60,594 bases of DNA from Telluria beijingensis (GCF_030770395.1 NZ_CP132480.1:5482954-5543547), one strand, 5' to 3'. Positions 1-11,491 are shown, counted from the first letter of the stretch. Notes: a model not told the origin generated them from the letters alone. Translations and numbers: made by a program.

Positions 1-13
1 ACAGGATTCTTTC

Positions 14-40
14 AGGACGCCCGCACCATGCGGGCGTCCT
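14..40. terminator. Perfect hairpin, probable terminator of an upstream gene
   Basis: The arms 14-25 (AGGACGCCCGCA) and 29-40 are perfectly complementary over 12 bp around a 3-nt loop. Only a short T stretch follows, so termination efficiency is uncertain. It most likely ends a gene lying to the left of the window. Confidence 0.55.
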
Positions 41-127
41 GCTTTCCAGGCGCGTTATCCGCTGCCTCGGCCCGTTTGAAATATCACTGTAATAATTGCT
101 TCATAGAATCAGGCGATTGCCTGTTCC

Positions 128-637
128 GTGAAGACGATGCTCGCCGATTCATCACCTATCCTGCCTGCGCCTGCCGATGTCGTCTATGCCAAGACGGAAC
201 TCGGCCGCCAGGAAGTCGCCTGCCGCAGCGCCGGCCTCGGTGCGCGCGAGCGCAGCGTGCTGATCATGCTCGACGGCCGCAAGACCGCGGCGGCGCTGGC
301 GGCGCTGATGCCCGGCGCGCAGCTGGCGCGGATACTCGACGAACTGGAGGCGCTGGGCCTGATCGCCCCCGCGAGCGGCGCCGCGCCGTCTGATGATTGG
401 GCGCGCCTGGCGCCGGTGAGGGAGATGCTGGTGCGCAGCGCCGAAACCTGCCTCGGCCCGATCGCCGCCGAGCTGGTGCGCCAGATCGGCGCGGCCGGCA
501 ACGAGCACCAGCTGCAGCGCGCCATCGCCCACTGGCATATGGCGATGCGCGACTCGAAACATGGCAAGGACGTGGTCGAGGCCCAGCTGGCGCAGGTCAG
601 GGCGAGCCTGCAATCTCTTGCTTCAGTTCCGGGGTGA
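128..637 (+). CDS. Hypothetical protein, 169 aa
   Basis: I do not recognise this family. The protein has no signal peptide or membrane segment and looks mostly helical. Residues 38-80 (RERSVLIMLDGRKT, then a leucine-rich stretch) resemble a small winged-helix or regulatory fold. The open frame begins at GTG 128, and ATG 137 is an equally good start. An AT-rich stretch at 77-115 just upstream probably holds the promoter. The last 41 bases overlap the 3' end of the convergent methyltransferase-like gene. Amino-acid composition fits a real gene better than the overlapping frames do. Confidence 0.6.
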   Translation: MKTMLADSSPILPAPADVVYAKTELGRQEVACRSAGLGARERSVLIMLDGRKTAAALAALMPGAQLARILDELEALGLIAPASGAAPSDDWARLAPVREMLVRSAETCLGPIAAELVRQIGAAGNEHQLQRAIAHWHMAMRDSKHGKDVVEAQLAQVRASLQSLASVPG

Positions 638-1244
638 TGGTCCACGCATACAGCGTCTTGTCGCGCACGCGCACGATCTGTTCGGGCGGCCATTGCGCGC
701 CCATGTGAAAGTCGTGCGACACGACCCGCGCGCCGACCCGCAACTGGCGCCACAGGCGTGGCATGAGCCGCAGGTTGACTTCGAACAGCAGGTACAGCAT
801 GACCACGCTGGCCGGGCTGAAATCGGTGTCGAACAGGTCGGCCTGGCGAAACCGCACGCGGTCCTGCACGCCGGCCAGGCGCGCATTGGTGTCGGCCTCC
901 TTGATGCGCTCGGGATCGAGGTCGATGCCGACGCCGCGCGCGCCATGGCGGCGGGCGGCGGCGATCACGATGCGGCCGTCGCCGCAGCCGAGGTCATACA
1001 CCGTGTCCTGGCGCCCGACCCGGGCCATCGCCAGCATGCGGTCGACGATGTCTTGCGGGGTCGAGACATAGGGCACTGTCGGCAGGGGCGGCTGGGCGCG
1101 TGCCGGCACGATCAGGCCAGGCGCCAGGGCCAGCCCGGCCAGCGCTGCGACGCCATGCAGCAAGGGGCGGCGGCCAAGCGCCAGCGGCGATCGCTGGCTT
1201 TGCTCATGCGGTGCGGGTAGCGTACTTGGGTGGCGGTCCGACAA
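597..1244 (-). CDS. Class I SAM-dependent methyltransferase-like protein with Tat-like signal
   Basis: The protein has a Rossmann methyltransferase core: motif I VYDLGCGDGRIVIAA, an acidic residue in GIDLDPERI and a motif IV-like QADLFDTDF. It is preceded by a twin-arginine-like export signal (GRRPLLHGVAALAGLALAPG, then an alanine-rich cleavage region ending PARAQ). There is no ATG in a suitable place. I chose TTG at 1244 because AAGGAA lies about 7 nt upstream; this gives about 215 aa. The frame stays open far to the right (to 2342), but that part is antisense to the kinase gene and has shadow-like composition. A methyltransferase in the periplasm would lack SAM, so the true location or substrate is unclear. 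Confidence 0.75.
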   Translation of the reverse strand: MSDRHPSTLPAPHEQSQRSPLALGRRPLLHGVAALAGLALAPGLIVPARAQPPLPTVPYVSTPQDIVDRMLAMARVGRQDTVYDLGCGDGRIVIAAARRHGARGVGIDLDPERIKEADTNARLAGVQDRVRFRQADLFDTDFSPASVVMLYLLFEVNLRLMPRLWRQLRVGARVVSHDFHMGAQWPPEQIVRVRDKTLYAWTITPELKQEIAGSP

Positions 1245-1406
1245 TGCGAAGTTCCTTGAAAAGCGTGTATGTAAGGTCTTGCACAAGCCTACCCGATATC
1301 GCCGCGTGCCGCGCCTGCAGTCGTGTACACTGGCTCCGGTCGATACAGGGCACGCCGGCTGCACGGGCAGCCGGCCGTGTAATATGAAAAGAACGGAATC
1401 CAATCC

Positions 1407-3410
<2,004 letters not shown>

Positions 3411-3447
3411 CGGCGCACCGCCAGGCGATGGGGCGGCTTCGGGGCGC

Positions 3448-5466
3448 TCAGGCCGCGGCGCCGGGCAACACCAGGTCGAGCTCCAGGGCGCCTTCGGGCC
3501 GGCGCAACCCGGCCACGATATAACCGCGGTTGCGGCCCGCTTCCTTGCCCTTGTATAGCGCGCGGTCGGCCAGCGCGATGGCCTGTTCCCAGTCGGGCTG
3601 GGCCGCGGCTTCCTGCGTATCGGCATCCAGGCCCTCGTGCGCGAACGGCAGCGAGACCGCGCCGGCGGTGGCGCTGACCGACAGGGCGGTGCCGTCCTCG
3701 AGCACGACCGGCGTGGCCGCGATCGCGTCCAGGATGCGCTGTACCAGCAGCGGCCGCTGTTCCTGGGTGACGCCCTGCGAATACACGAGGAATTCCTCGC
3801 CGCCCCAGCGCAGCACCATGTCCGATTCGCGCATCGCCGCGCGCAGGCGCTTGCCGACCTCGACCAGGACGGCATCTCCGGCGGCGTGGCCGTATTCGTC
3901 GTTGATGCGCTTGAAGTGGTCGATGTCGAGCAGGGTGAAGCAGTCGGCCGAGCCCAGGCGCGGCGCCGCTTCGCCGGTGCGGCTGCGCATGCGGTCCTGG
4001 AACGAGCGTCGGTTGAACAGGCCGGTGAGGGGATCGTGGGCCGAGCGGTAGGCCAGTTCGTCGTTGAGCTCGGCCAAGCGGCGGCGGGTGAGCACCGATT
4101 TGCGGTACAGCCACAGCACGCCCGCGCACAGGAACAGCGCCAGCGACGCGCCCAGCGAGGCGGCGGTCTGCACCAGGCCGCGGTGGCGCAGTTCGGCGTC
4201 CTTGACGGCGTTGTCCTTGCGCAGCGTGTCGATCTGGGCGGCGCGCTCGCGCGCCTTGAACTGTTCCTGCAGCGCCGAGATCGCCTTGTTGCGGTCGTTG
4301 AGCGCCAGTTCCTGGGTCACCGTCTCGCGTTCGCGCGCGGTGGCGAGCGCTTCGCGGAAGCGTCCGGCGCCCTCCAGCGCCTGGCTCTTTTCGGCCAGCA
4401 TGCGTCCCACGGTCGACATGGCGCCGGCCTTGGTCATCTCGGCGATCACCGCGTCCACGTGCGCCAGGCCTTCGCGCTGGCGGCCCTGGCCGAACTGGGC
4501 GAAACCGAGATTGGCTTTCGCCATCTGCAGGCTGATCCGGTCTTCGCTGCGCCGGGCCGGTTCCAGCGCGGCGCGCGCCGCTTCCTCGGCCTCCTGGTAG
4601 CGTCCCGCCTTCAGGTGGGCGTTGGCGATATTGCCCAGCACATTGGCCTCGAGCGAAATCAATTCGTGCGCATGGGCCAGCGCGAGCGCGTGCCGGAAGG
4701 CGAGCAGGGCGGCTTCGATCTCGTCCTGCGCCACCAAAGCCCGGCCCTCGAAGAAGTGGACCGCGGCATCGGTGCGCGGGGGCAGGCGCTGCTCACTGGC
4801 GCGGATCTCGCGCAGGGTCTCGAGCGCCCGGGCCGGGTCGCGCGCATTGACGTACATGCGCGCCATCGCCAGCCGGATGTCGGCCGGGCGGGGACCCCAC
4901 AGGTCGGGATGGCCCTTGATCATGTCCAGCGCGCGCAAGAAATGGCGCAGCGCCCGGTCGTACTGGCCGACCGCGCTGTAGGCCATGCCATACAGGCCGT
5001 CGAAGGTGGCGCTGAACTCGAGGCTGCCGAGGTCGCGGTAGCGGGCGCCGAGGGTTTCCAGCTGGCCGAGGGCTGCGGCTGGATCGTTGGTCTCGATCAG
5101 GCGCAGCACGCGGGCCAGGCTGGCCAGCGCAAGATTGAGCGGATCGCGTTCGGCCTCGGCCAGGCCGATGATAAGCTCGTTCGTTTCGAAGGCGTCGCGG
5201 AAGTGTCCGCCATCGGCCTGGACCCGCCGCAACAGGCGCAAGTAGTGGATGCGCACCGCATAGGGCGCCCCGGCGATCAGTTTCGGCCCTTCCTGCACCA
5301 GCACGGTGCGGGCGCGCACATTGTCCTGCTCGGCCATGGCCGCGATCTCGTCCAGTCGCGCCTCCGGCTGCGGCGCCGCCCCGGCCGGGCCGGCGAGCGC
5401 CACCAGCAGCAGGCCGATCGCAAGCGGCGGCTGGAATCTGGGTGGGAGTCCGTGGGCGGCAGTCAT
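3448..5466 (-). CDS. TPR-repeat diguanylate cyclase (GGDEF)
   Basis: This enzyme is predicted to make cyclic di-GMP. The signal sequence MTAAHGLPPRFQPPLAIGLL is followed by about 300 residues of TPR-like helical repeats (for example ALLAFRHALALAHAHELISL) that should lie in the periplasm. A coiled coil and one transmembrane helix (LGASLALFLCAGVLWLYRK) lead to a GGDEF domain whose active-site signature reads GGEEF, which is compatible with activity. ATG 5466 gives a clean signal peptide and 672 aa. In-frame starts also exist at 5520 (ATG) and 5547 (TTG), and none has a strong ribosome binding site. The gene is convergent with the MHYT kinase. Confidence 0.9.
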   Translation of the reverse strand: MTAAHGLPPRFQPPLAIGLLLVALAGPAGAAPQPEARLDEIAAMAEQDNVRARTVLVQEGPKLIAGAPYAVRIHYLRLLRRVQADGGHFRDAFETNELIIGLAEAERDPLNLALASLARVLRLIETNDPAAALGQLETLGARYRDLGSLEFSATFDGLYGMAYSAVGQYDRALRHFLRALDMIKGHPDLWGPRPADIRLAMARMYVNARDPARALETLREIRASEQRLPPRTDAAVHFFEGRALVAQDEIEAALLAFRHALALAHAHELISLEANVLGNIANAHLKAGRYQEAEEAARAALEPARRSEDRISLQMAKANLGFAQFGQGRQREGLAHVDAVIAEMTKAGAMSTVGRMLAEKSQALEGAGRFREALATARERETVTQELALNDRNKAISALQEQFKARERAAQIDTLRKDNAVKDAELRHRGLVQTAASLGASLALFLCAGVLWLYRKSVLTRRRLAELNDELAYRSAHDPLTGLFNRRSFQDRMRSRTGEAAPRLGSADCFTLLDIDHFKRINDEYGHAAGDAVLVEVGKRLRAAMRESDMVLRWGGEEFLVYSQGVTQEQRPLLVQRILDAIAATPVVLEDGTALSVSATAGAVSLPFAHEGLDADTQEAAAQPDWEQAIALADRALYKGKEAGRNRGYIVAGLRRPEGALELDLVLPGAAA

Positions 5467-5840
5467 GGGCAAGGGCGTCGGTGAGGGGAGGGCCTGGGAG
5501 GGCAGGGCGGCCCGATCCATTATCGAATGTTGATTTAGGGAAATCAAGCACGCCGGCCTGCGCTGCGATGTTTACGCAACGGCCGGCTCGCAAAGAGAAT
5601 AAATTGCCTACAGGCATATAAATTGCAGAAGATTTTTCAGATTGCTTTGATTCGCAACGGCATTCTGGTTATATTTGCACGTCTGCAAAAAGTTGACGGT
5701 TTGCAGGTGCAGCAACAGCGGTTTCAAGTCAGGCATGCCGGCCCAACAGGCAGGATCTCGAGAGCGTGCCCGCACGACCTGCGGGCGCGGCGCAATGACA
5801 AGACGCGGGACCACACTATTACTTGATTGGAGAACACGTA
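5467..5840. other. Divergent intergenic region
   Basis: This 374-nt gap separates the leftward diguanylate cyclase from the rightward permease. About 5590-5700 is clearly AT-rich and probably carries promoters for both genes. I see no convincing small gene, RNA or strong operator in it. Confidence 0.4.
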
Positions 5841-7238
5841 GTGAGTATTTTTAGAACCAAGAATCTGGATGCCATGCTCGCGGCCAGCGCCAAACCGGGC
5901 GGACTCAAGAAGGTGCTCGGCCCGACCGACCTGATCCTGCTCGGTATCGGCGCGATCGTCGGCACCGGTATTTTCGTGCTCACCGGCACGGGCGCCGTCA
6001 CCGCCGGACCCGCGCTGACCCTCTCCTTCATCGTGGCCGCCATGGCCTGCTGCTTCGCCGCCCTCTGTTACGCCGAGTTCGCCTCGACCGTGCCGGTCGC
6101 CGGCTCGATCTATACCTATAGCTACGCCACCCTGGGCGAATTCGTCGCCTGGATGATCGGCTGGGACCTGCTGCTCGAATACGGCCTGGCCACCTCGACC
6201 GTGGCAGTCGGCTGGTCCGGTTACTTCCAATCGCTGATGTCCGGCTTCGGCCTGGTGCTGCCGGACGCCCTGACGGCGGCCCCGGGCGCCCGTCCCGGCG
6301 TCGAGACCATGTTCAACCTGCCTGCTTTCCTGATCATGATCGCGCTGACCGCCATGCTGTCGCTGGGCATGCGCGAATCGGCGCGCGTCAACAACGTCAT
6401 GGTCATCATCAAGACCGGCGTCGTGCTGCTGTTCATCGCCGTCGGCGTCGGCCACGTCCGTCCCGAGAACTGGGAACCGTTCATGCCATACGGCATGGGT
6501 GGCGTGATGAGCGCCGCCGCGCTGGTGTTCTTCGCCTTCATTGGCTTCGATGCCGTGACCTCGGCCGCCGAGGAAGTCAAGAATCCGAAGCGTGACCTGC
6601 CGATCGGCATCATCGGTTCGCTGGTGGTCTGCACCATCCTGTACGTCGTGGTGGCCGCCATCATGACCGGCATCGTGCCGCACCTCGATTTCAAGGGCGT
6701 CGACCACCCGGTCTCGCTGGCGCTGCAGGTGGCGGGCGAGAACTGGGTCGCCGGCTTCGTCGACCTGGCCGCGATCCTGGGCATGAGCACCGTGATCCTG
6801 GTGATGGCCTACGGCCAGACCCGCATCCTGTTCGCCATGTCGCGCGACGGCCTGCTGCCGGCCAAGCTGTCGACCGTGCACCCGAAATACGGTACCCCGT
6901 TCTTCGCTACCTGGCTGGTGGGCATCATCTTCGGCCTGATCGCCGCCGTGGTCCCGCTGAACGTGCTGGCCGAGCTGGTCAATATCGGCACGCTGGCCGC
7001 CTTCACCCTGGTCTCGATCGCCGTCATCGTGCTGCGCAAGAAGCGTCCGGACCTGCCGCGCGCCTTCCGCTGCCCTGGCGTTCCGGTGATCCCGGGCCTG
7101 GCGATCGTGTTCTGCCTGGCGCTGATGTCGTTCCTGAGCTGGCATACCTGGCTGGCCTTCGGCATCTGGCTGGCGATCGGCGCCGCCGTCTACTTCGGCT
7201 ATGCGCGCCAGCGTTCGCTGCTGAACAAGCCGCAATAA
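5841..7238 (+). CDS. APC-superfamily amino-acid permease (cationic amino-acid transporter type)
   Basis: This is a 465-aa inner-membrane amino-acid transporter with about 12 hydrophobic segments. The N-terminal signature ILLGIGAIVGTGIFVLTGTG is the hallmark of the APC family (helix 1 substrate-binding break). Other family features are YSYATLGEFVAWMIGWDLLL and FFAFIGFDAVTSAAEEVKNP. It most resembles the YfnA/CAT branch. GTG 5841 is chosen because GGAGA lies about 8 nt upstream; a longer frame begins at TTG 5823. Codon use is strongly biased towards C-ending codons, suggesting good expression. The exact substrate cannot be read from the sequence. Confidence 0.92.
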   Translation: MSIFRTKNLDAMLAASAKPGGLKKVLGPTDLILLGIGAIVGTGIFVLTGTGAVTAGPALTLSFIVAAMACCFAALCYAEFASTVPVAGSIYTYSYATLGEFVAWMIGWDLLLEYGLATSTVAVGWSGYFQSLMSGFGLVLPDALTAAPGARPGVETMFNLPAFLIMIALTAMLSLGMRESARVNNVMVIIKTGVVLLFIAVGVGHVRPENWEPFMPYGMGGVMSAAALVFFAFIGFDAVTSAAEEVKNPKRDLPIGIIGSLVVCTILYVVVAAIMTGIVPHLDFKGVDHPVSLALQVAGENWVAGFVDLAAILGMSTVILVMAYGQTRILFAMSRDGLLPAKLSTVHPKYGTPFFATWLVGIIFGLIAAVVPLNVLAELVNIGTLAAFTLVSIAVIVLRKKRPDLPRAFRCPGVPVIPGLAIVFCLALMSFLSWHTWLAFGIWLAIGAAVYFGYARQRSLLNKPQ

Positions 7239-7311
7239 GTCCTGCGACGGCGCTTCATGTTAATCTGCGATCCTTGACGCGACTACCGCGTCCCAGGAAT
7301 GGAGATGTACC

Positions 7312-7929
7312 ATGAGCGCCATCGTGCTCGGCCAGGGCGATGCCCTCCTGATCGTCGACCTGCAGGTCGACTTCCTTCCCGGCGGCAGCCTGGGCGTGCC
7401 GCATGGCGACCAGGTGATCGCGCCGGTCAACCGGCTGATCAACCTCTATCATGAGCGCGGCTTGCCGGTCTACGCCTCGCGCGACTGGCACCCCGCCTCC
7501 CACTGTTCCTTCGCCGCCCAGGGCGGGCCGTGGCCGCCGCATTGCGTCGCCGGCACCGACGGCGCGGGCTTTTCCCCCTCGCTGCAACTGCCCGCCGACG
7601 CGATCGTCGTCTCCAAGGCCGACACCGCCGAGGTGGATGCCTATTCGGCCTTCAACGGCACCGGGCTGGGCGACGCCATGCGTGCGCGCGGTATCCGGCG
7701 CCTGGCCGTGTGCGGCCTGGCCACCGACTACTGCGTGCTCAACACGGTGCTCGACGGCCTGAAGGAAGACATCGAGATCCTGATCGTCGCCGAGGCGGCG
7801 CGCGCGGTCGACGTGGCGCCCGGCGATGGCGACCGCGCCATGACCCGCATGCTGGCCGAAGGCGCGGTGCCGGTGCGGCTGGCGGGCGCCGGCCTGGTCG
7901 CGGACCTGGAGCTCGGCGCCCGTCTCTAG
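7312..7929 (+). CDS. pncA: Nicotinamidase (isochorismatase fold)
   Basis: The enzyme hydrolyses nicotinamide to nicotinate in NAD salvage. At 205 aa it matches the family length and aligns by eye with E. coli PncA: catalytic D16 (IVDLQVDF), K102 (SKADTAEVDAYSAF) and C141 (GLATDYCV), with metal ligands in DWHP (D58, H60) and WPPHC (H77). ATG 7312 is preceded by GGAGATGTACC. The gene is followed after 90 nt by the ThDP enzyme in the same direction, so the two may be cotranscribed. Confidence 0.95.
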   Translation: MSAIVLGQGDALLIVDLQVDFLPGGSLGVPHGDQVIAPVNRLINLYHERGLPVYASRDWHPASHCSFAAQGGPWPPHCVAGTDGAGFSPSLQLPADAIVVSKADTAEVDAYSAFNGTGLGDAMRARGIRRLAVCGLATDYCVLNTVLDGLKEDIEILIVAEAARAVDVAPGDGDRAMTRMLAEGAVPVRLAGAGLVADLELGARL

Positions 7930-8019
7930 TTCGATCGCGTTCGTCCGGGCGCTGGCGCACGGTCAGCCCGGCCCGGCCTGCCTATAGTCGCCTTTCCACC
8001 TGTGCGAAAGGAGACCGGC

Positions 8020-9801
8020 ATGACCACCACCGTTGGAGACTTCCTGCTCGAGCGCCTCAAGCAATGGGGCGTGCGCCGCATCTACGGTTATCCGGGCGAC
8101 GGCATCAACGGCATCCTGGCTGCCTTCGGACGCCAGGACGCGATCGACTTCGTCCAGGGCCGGCACGAAGAGATGTCGGCCTTCATGGCCTGCGGCCACG
8201 CCAAGTTCACCGGCGAGGTGGGCGTGTGCCTGGCGACCTCGGGGCCCGGCGCCATCCATCTTCTCAATGGCCTGTACGACGCGAAACTCGACCACCAGCC
8301 GGTGGTCGCCATCGTCGGCCAGCAGCAGCGCAGCGCACTCGGCGCCCACTACCAGCAAGAGGTCGACCTGGTCACGCTGTTCAAGGACGTGGCCGGCGAA
8401 TTCGTGCAGATGGCAACCGATGCGGCCCAGGTGCGCCACCTGGTCGACCGCGCCATGCGCATCGCCCAGGCGCGGCGCTGCGTCACCTGCATCATCGTCC
8501 CGAACGACCTGCAGGAAGAAGACGCGGTGCCGACGCCACCGCGCGAGCATGGCAGCACCTTTTCCGGCGTCGGCGCGGCGCTGCAGGCGCCGGTGCCGCC
8601 CATGGAAGCGCTGCAAGAGGCGGCGCGCCTGCTCGATGCGGGCGACAGGGTCGCGATCCTGGCCGGCGCCGGCGCCGATGGCGCGCTGGACGAACTGGTG
8701 GAGGTGGCCGAACTGCTCGGCGCCGGCATCGCCAAGGCCTTGCTGGGCAAGGCCGTAGTGCCGGACGACCTGCCGTTCTGCACCGGCACCATCGGCATGA
8801 TCGGCACCCAGGCCAGCGACGCGATGATGAAGGAATGCGACACGCTGCTGATGGTGGGGTCGAGCTTCCCGTATGCCGAATTCCTGCCGCGCGAGGGCGC
8901 GGCGCGCGCGGTGCAGATCGACCTCGATCCGACCATGCTCGCCCTGCGCTATCCCATGGATGTCAATCTGGCGGGAGACGCGCGCGCCACCCTGCGCGCC
9001 CTGATCCCGCTCCTGCGGCGCAAGCAGGAGCGCAGCTGGCGCGCCCGCATCGAAGCCAATGTGGCCGAGAGCTGGCGCGTGCTCGATGAGCGCGCGCGCC
9101 AGCCCGGCAAACCGGTCAACCCGCAGCGCGCCTTCAGCGAACTGTCGCCGCGCCTGCCCGACGACGTCATCCTGGCCGGCGACTCGGGCTCGGTGACCGC
9201 CTGGTATGCGCTGCACCTGCGCCTGCGGCGCGGCATGATGGCGTCGCTGTCGGGAGGCCTTGCGACCATGGGCTCGGCAGTGCCCTACGCCTTTGCCGCC
9301 AAGATGGCGCATCCGGGCCGGCCGGTGATCGCCCTGGCCGGCGATGGCGCGATGCAGATGAACGGCATGAATGGCCTGATCACGATCGCGCGCCACTGGC
9401 GCGACTGGGCCGACCCGACCCTGGTGGTGCTGGTGCTGAACAACCGCGACCTCAATTTCGTGACCTGGGAACAGCGCGGCATGCAGGGCGAACCGAAGTT
9501 CGAACCGTCGCAGCGGCTGCCCGACTTCTCGTATGCCGAGTACGCGCGCATGCTGGGCCTCGCAGGCGAGCGGGTGGACGATCCCGAGCAGCTGGGTGCG
9601 GCCTGGGAGCGGGCGCTGGCGGCGGGCCGTCCCTTCGTGCTGGAGGTGATAAGCGATCCGAACATTCCGCCGTTCCCGCCGCATATCGTCGACCGGCAGG
9701 AGGCGCAGTATCGGGAAGCGATCGCGAAGGGCGAGCGCGAGGCGAACGACGTCGAGCGCGGCGTGCGGCAGCAGGGCACGTCGGCCGGCGATGGGGAATG
9801 A
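8020..9801 (+). CDS. Thiamine-diphosphate-dependent enzyme, pyruvate oxidase/acetolactate synthase-like
   Basis: The 593-aa protein has three-domain ThDP-enzyme architecture. The PYR domain carries catalytic Glu E50 (QGRHEEMSAF), the middle domain is Rossmann-like (VAILAGAGADGAL), and the PP domain has the ThDP/Mg signature starting at GDGAMQMNGMNGL (about residue 442) with NNRDLNFVTWE completing it. It resembles PoxB-type pyruvate:quinone oxidases and the group annotated as thiamine pyrophosphate-requiring proteins. I see no clear membrane-binding C-terminal peptide, so PoxB itself is not claimed. ATG 8020 has AAGGAGA just upstream; GTG 8002 is less likely. Confidence 0.85.
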   Translation: MTTTVGDFLLERLKQWGVRRIYGYPGDGINGILAAFGRQDAIDFVQGRHEEMSAFMACGHAKFTGEVGVCLATSGPGAIHLLNGLYDAKLDHQPVVAIVGQQQRSALGAHYQQEVDLVTLFKDVAGEFVQMATDAAQVRHLVDRAMRIAQARRCVTCIIVPNDLQEEDAVPTPPREHGSTFSGVGAALQAPVPPMEALQEAARLLDAGDRVAILAGAGADGALDELVEVAELLGAGIAKALLGKAVVPDDLPFCTGTIGMIGTQASDAMMKECDTLLMVGSSFPYAEFLPREGAARAVQIDLDPTMLALRYPMDVNLAGDARATLRALIPLLRRKQERSWRARIEANVAESWRVLDERARQPGKPVNPQRAFSELSPRLPDDVILAGDSGSVTAWYALHLRLRRGMMASLSGGLATMGSAVPYAFAAKMAHPGRPVIALAGDGAMQMNGMNGLITIARHWRDWADPTLVVLVLNNRDLNFVTWEQRGMQGEPKFEPSQRLPDFSYAEYARMLGLAGERVDDPEQLGAAWERALAAGRPFVLEVISDPNIPPFPPHIVDRQEAQYREAIAKGEREANDVERGVRQQGTSAGDGE

Positions 9802-9818
9802 CAGATCGTCAAGATTCT

Positions 9819-9873
9819 GGTGCGCTGCGAGATAATATTTTGTAATCCCTCTCTTACACTCTCGCAGCGCGCC
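9819..9873. promoter_or_regulatory. Imperfect inverted repeat in the leader of the iron enzyme/cphA genes
   Basis: Arms 9819-9832 (GGTGCGCTGCGAGA) and 9860-9873 (TCTCGCAGCGCGCC) pair over 14 bp with one G-T wobble. They enclose an AT-rich 27-nt loop that includes TAATATTTTG. It sits 76 nt before the chosen start at 9949. It could be an operator, a terminator of the upstream gene or a leader structure. Confidence 0.45.
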
Positions 9874-9948
9874 TACCGATGTGCGCAACATGGTCCAGCT
9901 TGGATAATGTCGGTAATCGTCCACCGGACTCACATCAAGATTCGAGAC

Positions 9949-11403
9949 ATGACACCAATGCTGTTAGCCGACGCGCCAAGCGTCCAGGCCGCACCGCTCG
10001 CCACCGCCGAGGGTGCGAAGACCGTGTATTTTTCGCTGTACGCCGATCCGTCGTCGATGCCGGAGCAGGCGCGCGATTTCGTCACCAGCCAGATCGCGGT
10101 CGCGCGCGAACTGCCGTCCGACCTGCCGTCCAGCCTGGACGAGCTGCAGGCCTGGATCGAACAACGCACCGACATCGTCGGCCAGCAGTACCGCGACTAC
10201 CTGGCCGCGCGCAAGAACGGCGCGCCGCGCCGTTACTTCTCGTGCCGCGCGCATGCGCTGTTCTTCATCAAGGGCGTGGCCCCGACCAAGCTGGTCGACG
10301 GCGCCTGGCTGTACGGCCTCACGCGGCAATGGGACGACGTCGCCTTCCACCCGCTGATCAAGACCTATCTCGAAGAGCTGGGCGAGGGCTTGCCCGACAA
10401 GAACCACGTCACCCTGTATCGCAAGCTGCTGGCCACCCACGGCTGCGAGAGCTGGGAAGAGCTGGGCGACGAGCACTTCCTGCAAGGGGCGCTGCAGCTG
10501 GCGCTGGGCCACCACGCCGAGCACTTCCTGCCCGAAGTCGTCGGCTACAACCTGGGCTACGAACAGCTGCCGCTGCACCTGTTGATCACGTCCTACGAGC
10601 TCAATGAACTGGGCATCGACCCGTATTACTTCACCCTGCACGTGACGGTCGATAACGCCGCCAGTGGCCATGCGCGCAAGGCGGTGCAGGCGGTACGCGA
10701 CCTGATGCCGAAGGTCGGCGACCGCGCAGCCTTCTGGCAGCGCGTGGTCGACGGCTATCGCCTGAACGAGCTGGGCGCCAGCACCACTTCGGTGATCGGC
10801 GAGTTCGACCTGCAGTCCGAGCTGGTCGGCATCCTGGCCGCCAAGAGCGGCGTCGGCAAGAACATGCACTCGGATTACTGCCGCGTCGCCGGCCGCTCGG
10901 TCAACGACTGGCTGGCCGACCCGGCGCAGATCCCGGCCTTCCTGGCGGCGCTCGAGGGCGCCGGCTGGATCAAGCGCGGCCAGGACGTCGAGCACAGCCG
11001 CTTCTGGCGCCTGGTCGAGGGCGAACGGGCCGAGATGTTCGGCGTGTTCAACGCCTACGAGCTGCAGGTGCTGCGCGACTGGATCACCTCCAGCGCCGAC
11101 GGCCAGCCGGCCAGCGCCCCGCGCGTGCTGACCGCCCGCGCGCGCCAGCGCACGCTCGACCAGCTAGGGCAGGGCGCGGAACGCGGCAACGCCTTCCCGG
11201 TGCGCGGCCTGATCCGCCGTCACCCGAACCTGGAGGATCTGAACACCGGCAACGAGCTGCGGCTGCTGGAACAGCAGGTGGCTGCCGCCAACGGCAAGCA
11301 GGAGGCGATGCAGATGCTGGGCCGCCTGCTGTCGCCCGAGATCCACCACACGGCGGTGGGCCTGATGGCCACCCGCATGTACACGCAACTGTTCGACGCC
11401 TGA
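9949..11403 (+). CDS. Iron-containing redox enzyme family protein (haem-oxygenase-like fold)
   Basis: This 484-aa, predominantly helical protein resembles the iron-containing redox enzyme family (Haem_oxygenas_2, the fold that also includes HDO-type diiron oxidases). Candidate metal ligands are the His/Glu-rich stretches ALGHHAEHFLPEVVGYN, SYELNELGIDPYYFTLH and KNMHSDYC. There is no signal peptide. ATG 9949 (MTPMLLADAPSV) is chosen over the open-frame start at GTG 9820, which would run through the inverted repeat. The cphA start is only 88 nt downstream, so a shared transcript and a link to cyanophycin or its amino-acid precursors are plausible. The reaction is unknown. Confidence 0.72.
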   Translation: MTPMLLADAPSVQAAPLATAEGAKTVYFSLYADPSSMPEQARDFVTSQIAVARELPSDLPSSLDELQAWIEQRTDIVGQQYRDYLAARKNGAPRRYFSCRAHALFFIKGVAPTKLVDGAWLYGLTRQWDDVAFHPLIKTYLEELGEGLPDKNHVTLYRKLLATHGCESWEELGDEHFLQGALQLALGHHAEHFLPEVVGYNLGYEQLPLHLLITSYELNELGIDPYYFTLHVTVDNAASGHARKAVQAVRDLMPKVGDRAAFWQRVVDGYRLNELGASTTSVIGEFDLQSELVGILAAKSGVGKNMHSDYCRVAGRSVNDWLADPAQIPAFLAALEGAGWIKRGQDVEHSRFWRLVEGERAEMFGVFNAYELQVLRDWITSSADGQPASAPRVLTARARQRTLDQLGQGAERGNAFPVRGLIRRHPNLEDLNTGNELRLLEQQVAAANGKQEAMQMLGRLLSPEIHHTAVGLMATRMYTQLFDA

Positions 11404-11491
11404 CCGACTGCACTTGCGACAAGCGGCCTGCATGCGATAGAGAGCGCGCGCCGGCCGTGGCACCACCAACAATCATTACAAGGAATTCCAC

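Noticed and set aside
7963..9933. 656-aa minus-strand open frame over the ThDP enzyme gene
   Set aside because: The plus strand encodes a clear ThDP enzyme. The minus frame has no recognisable motif.
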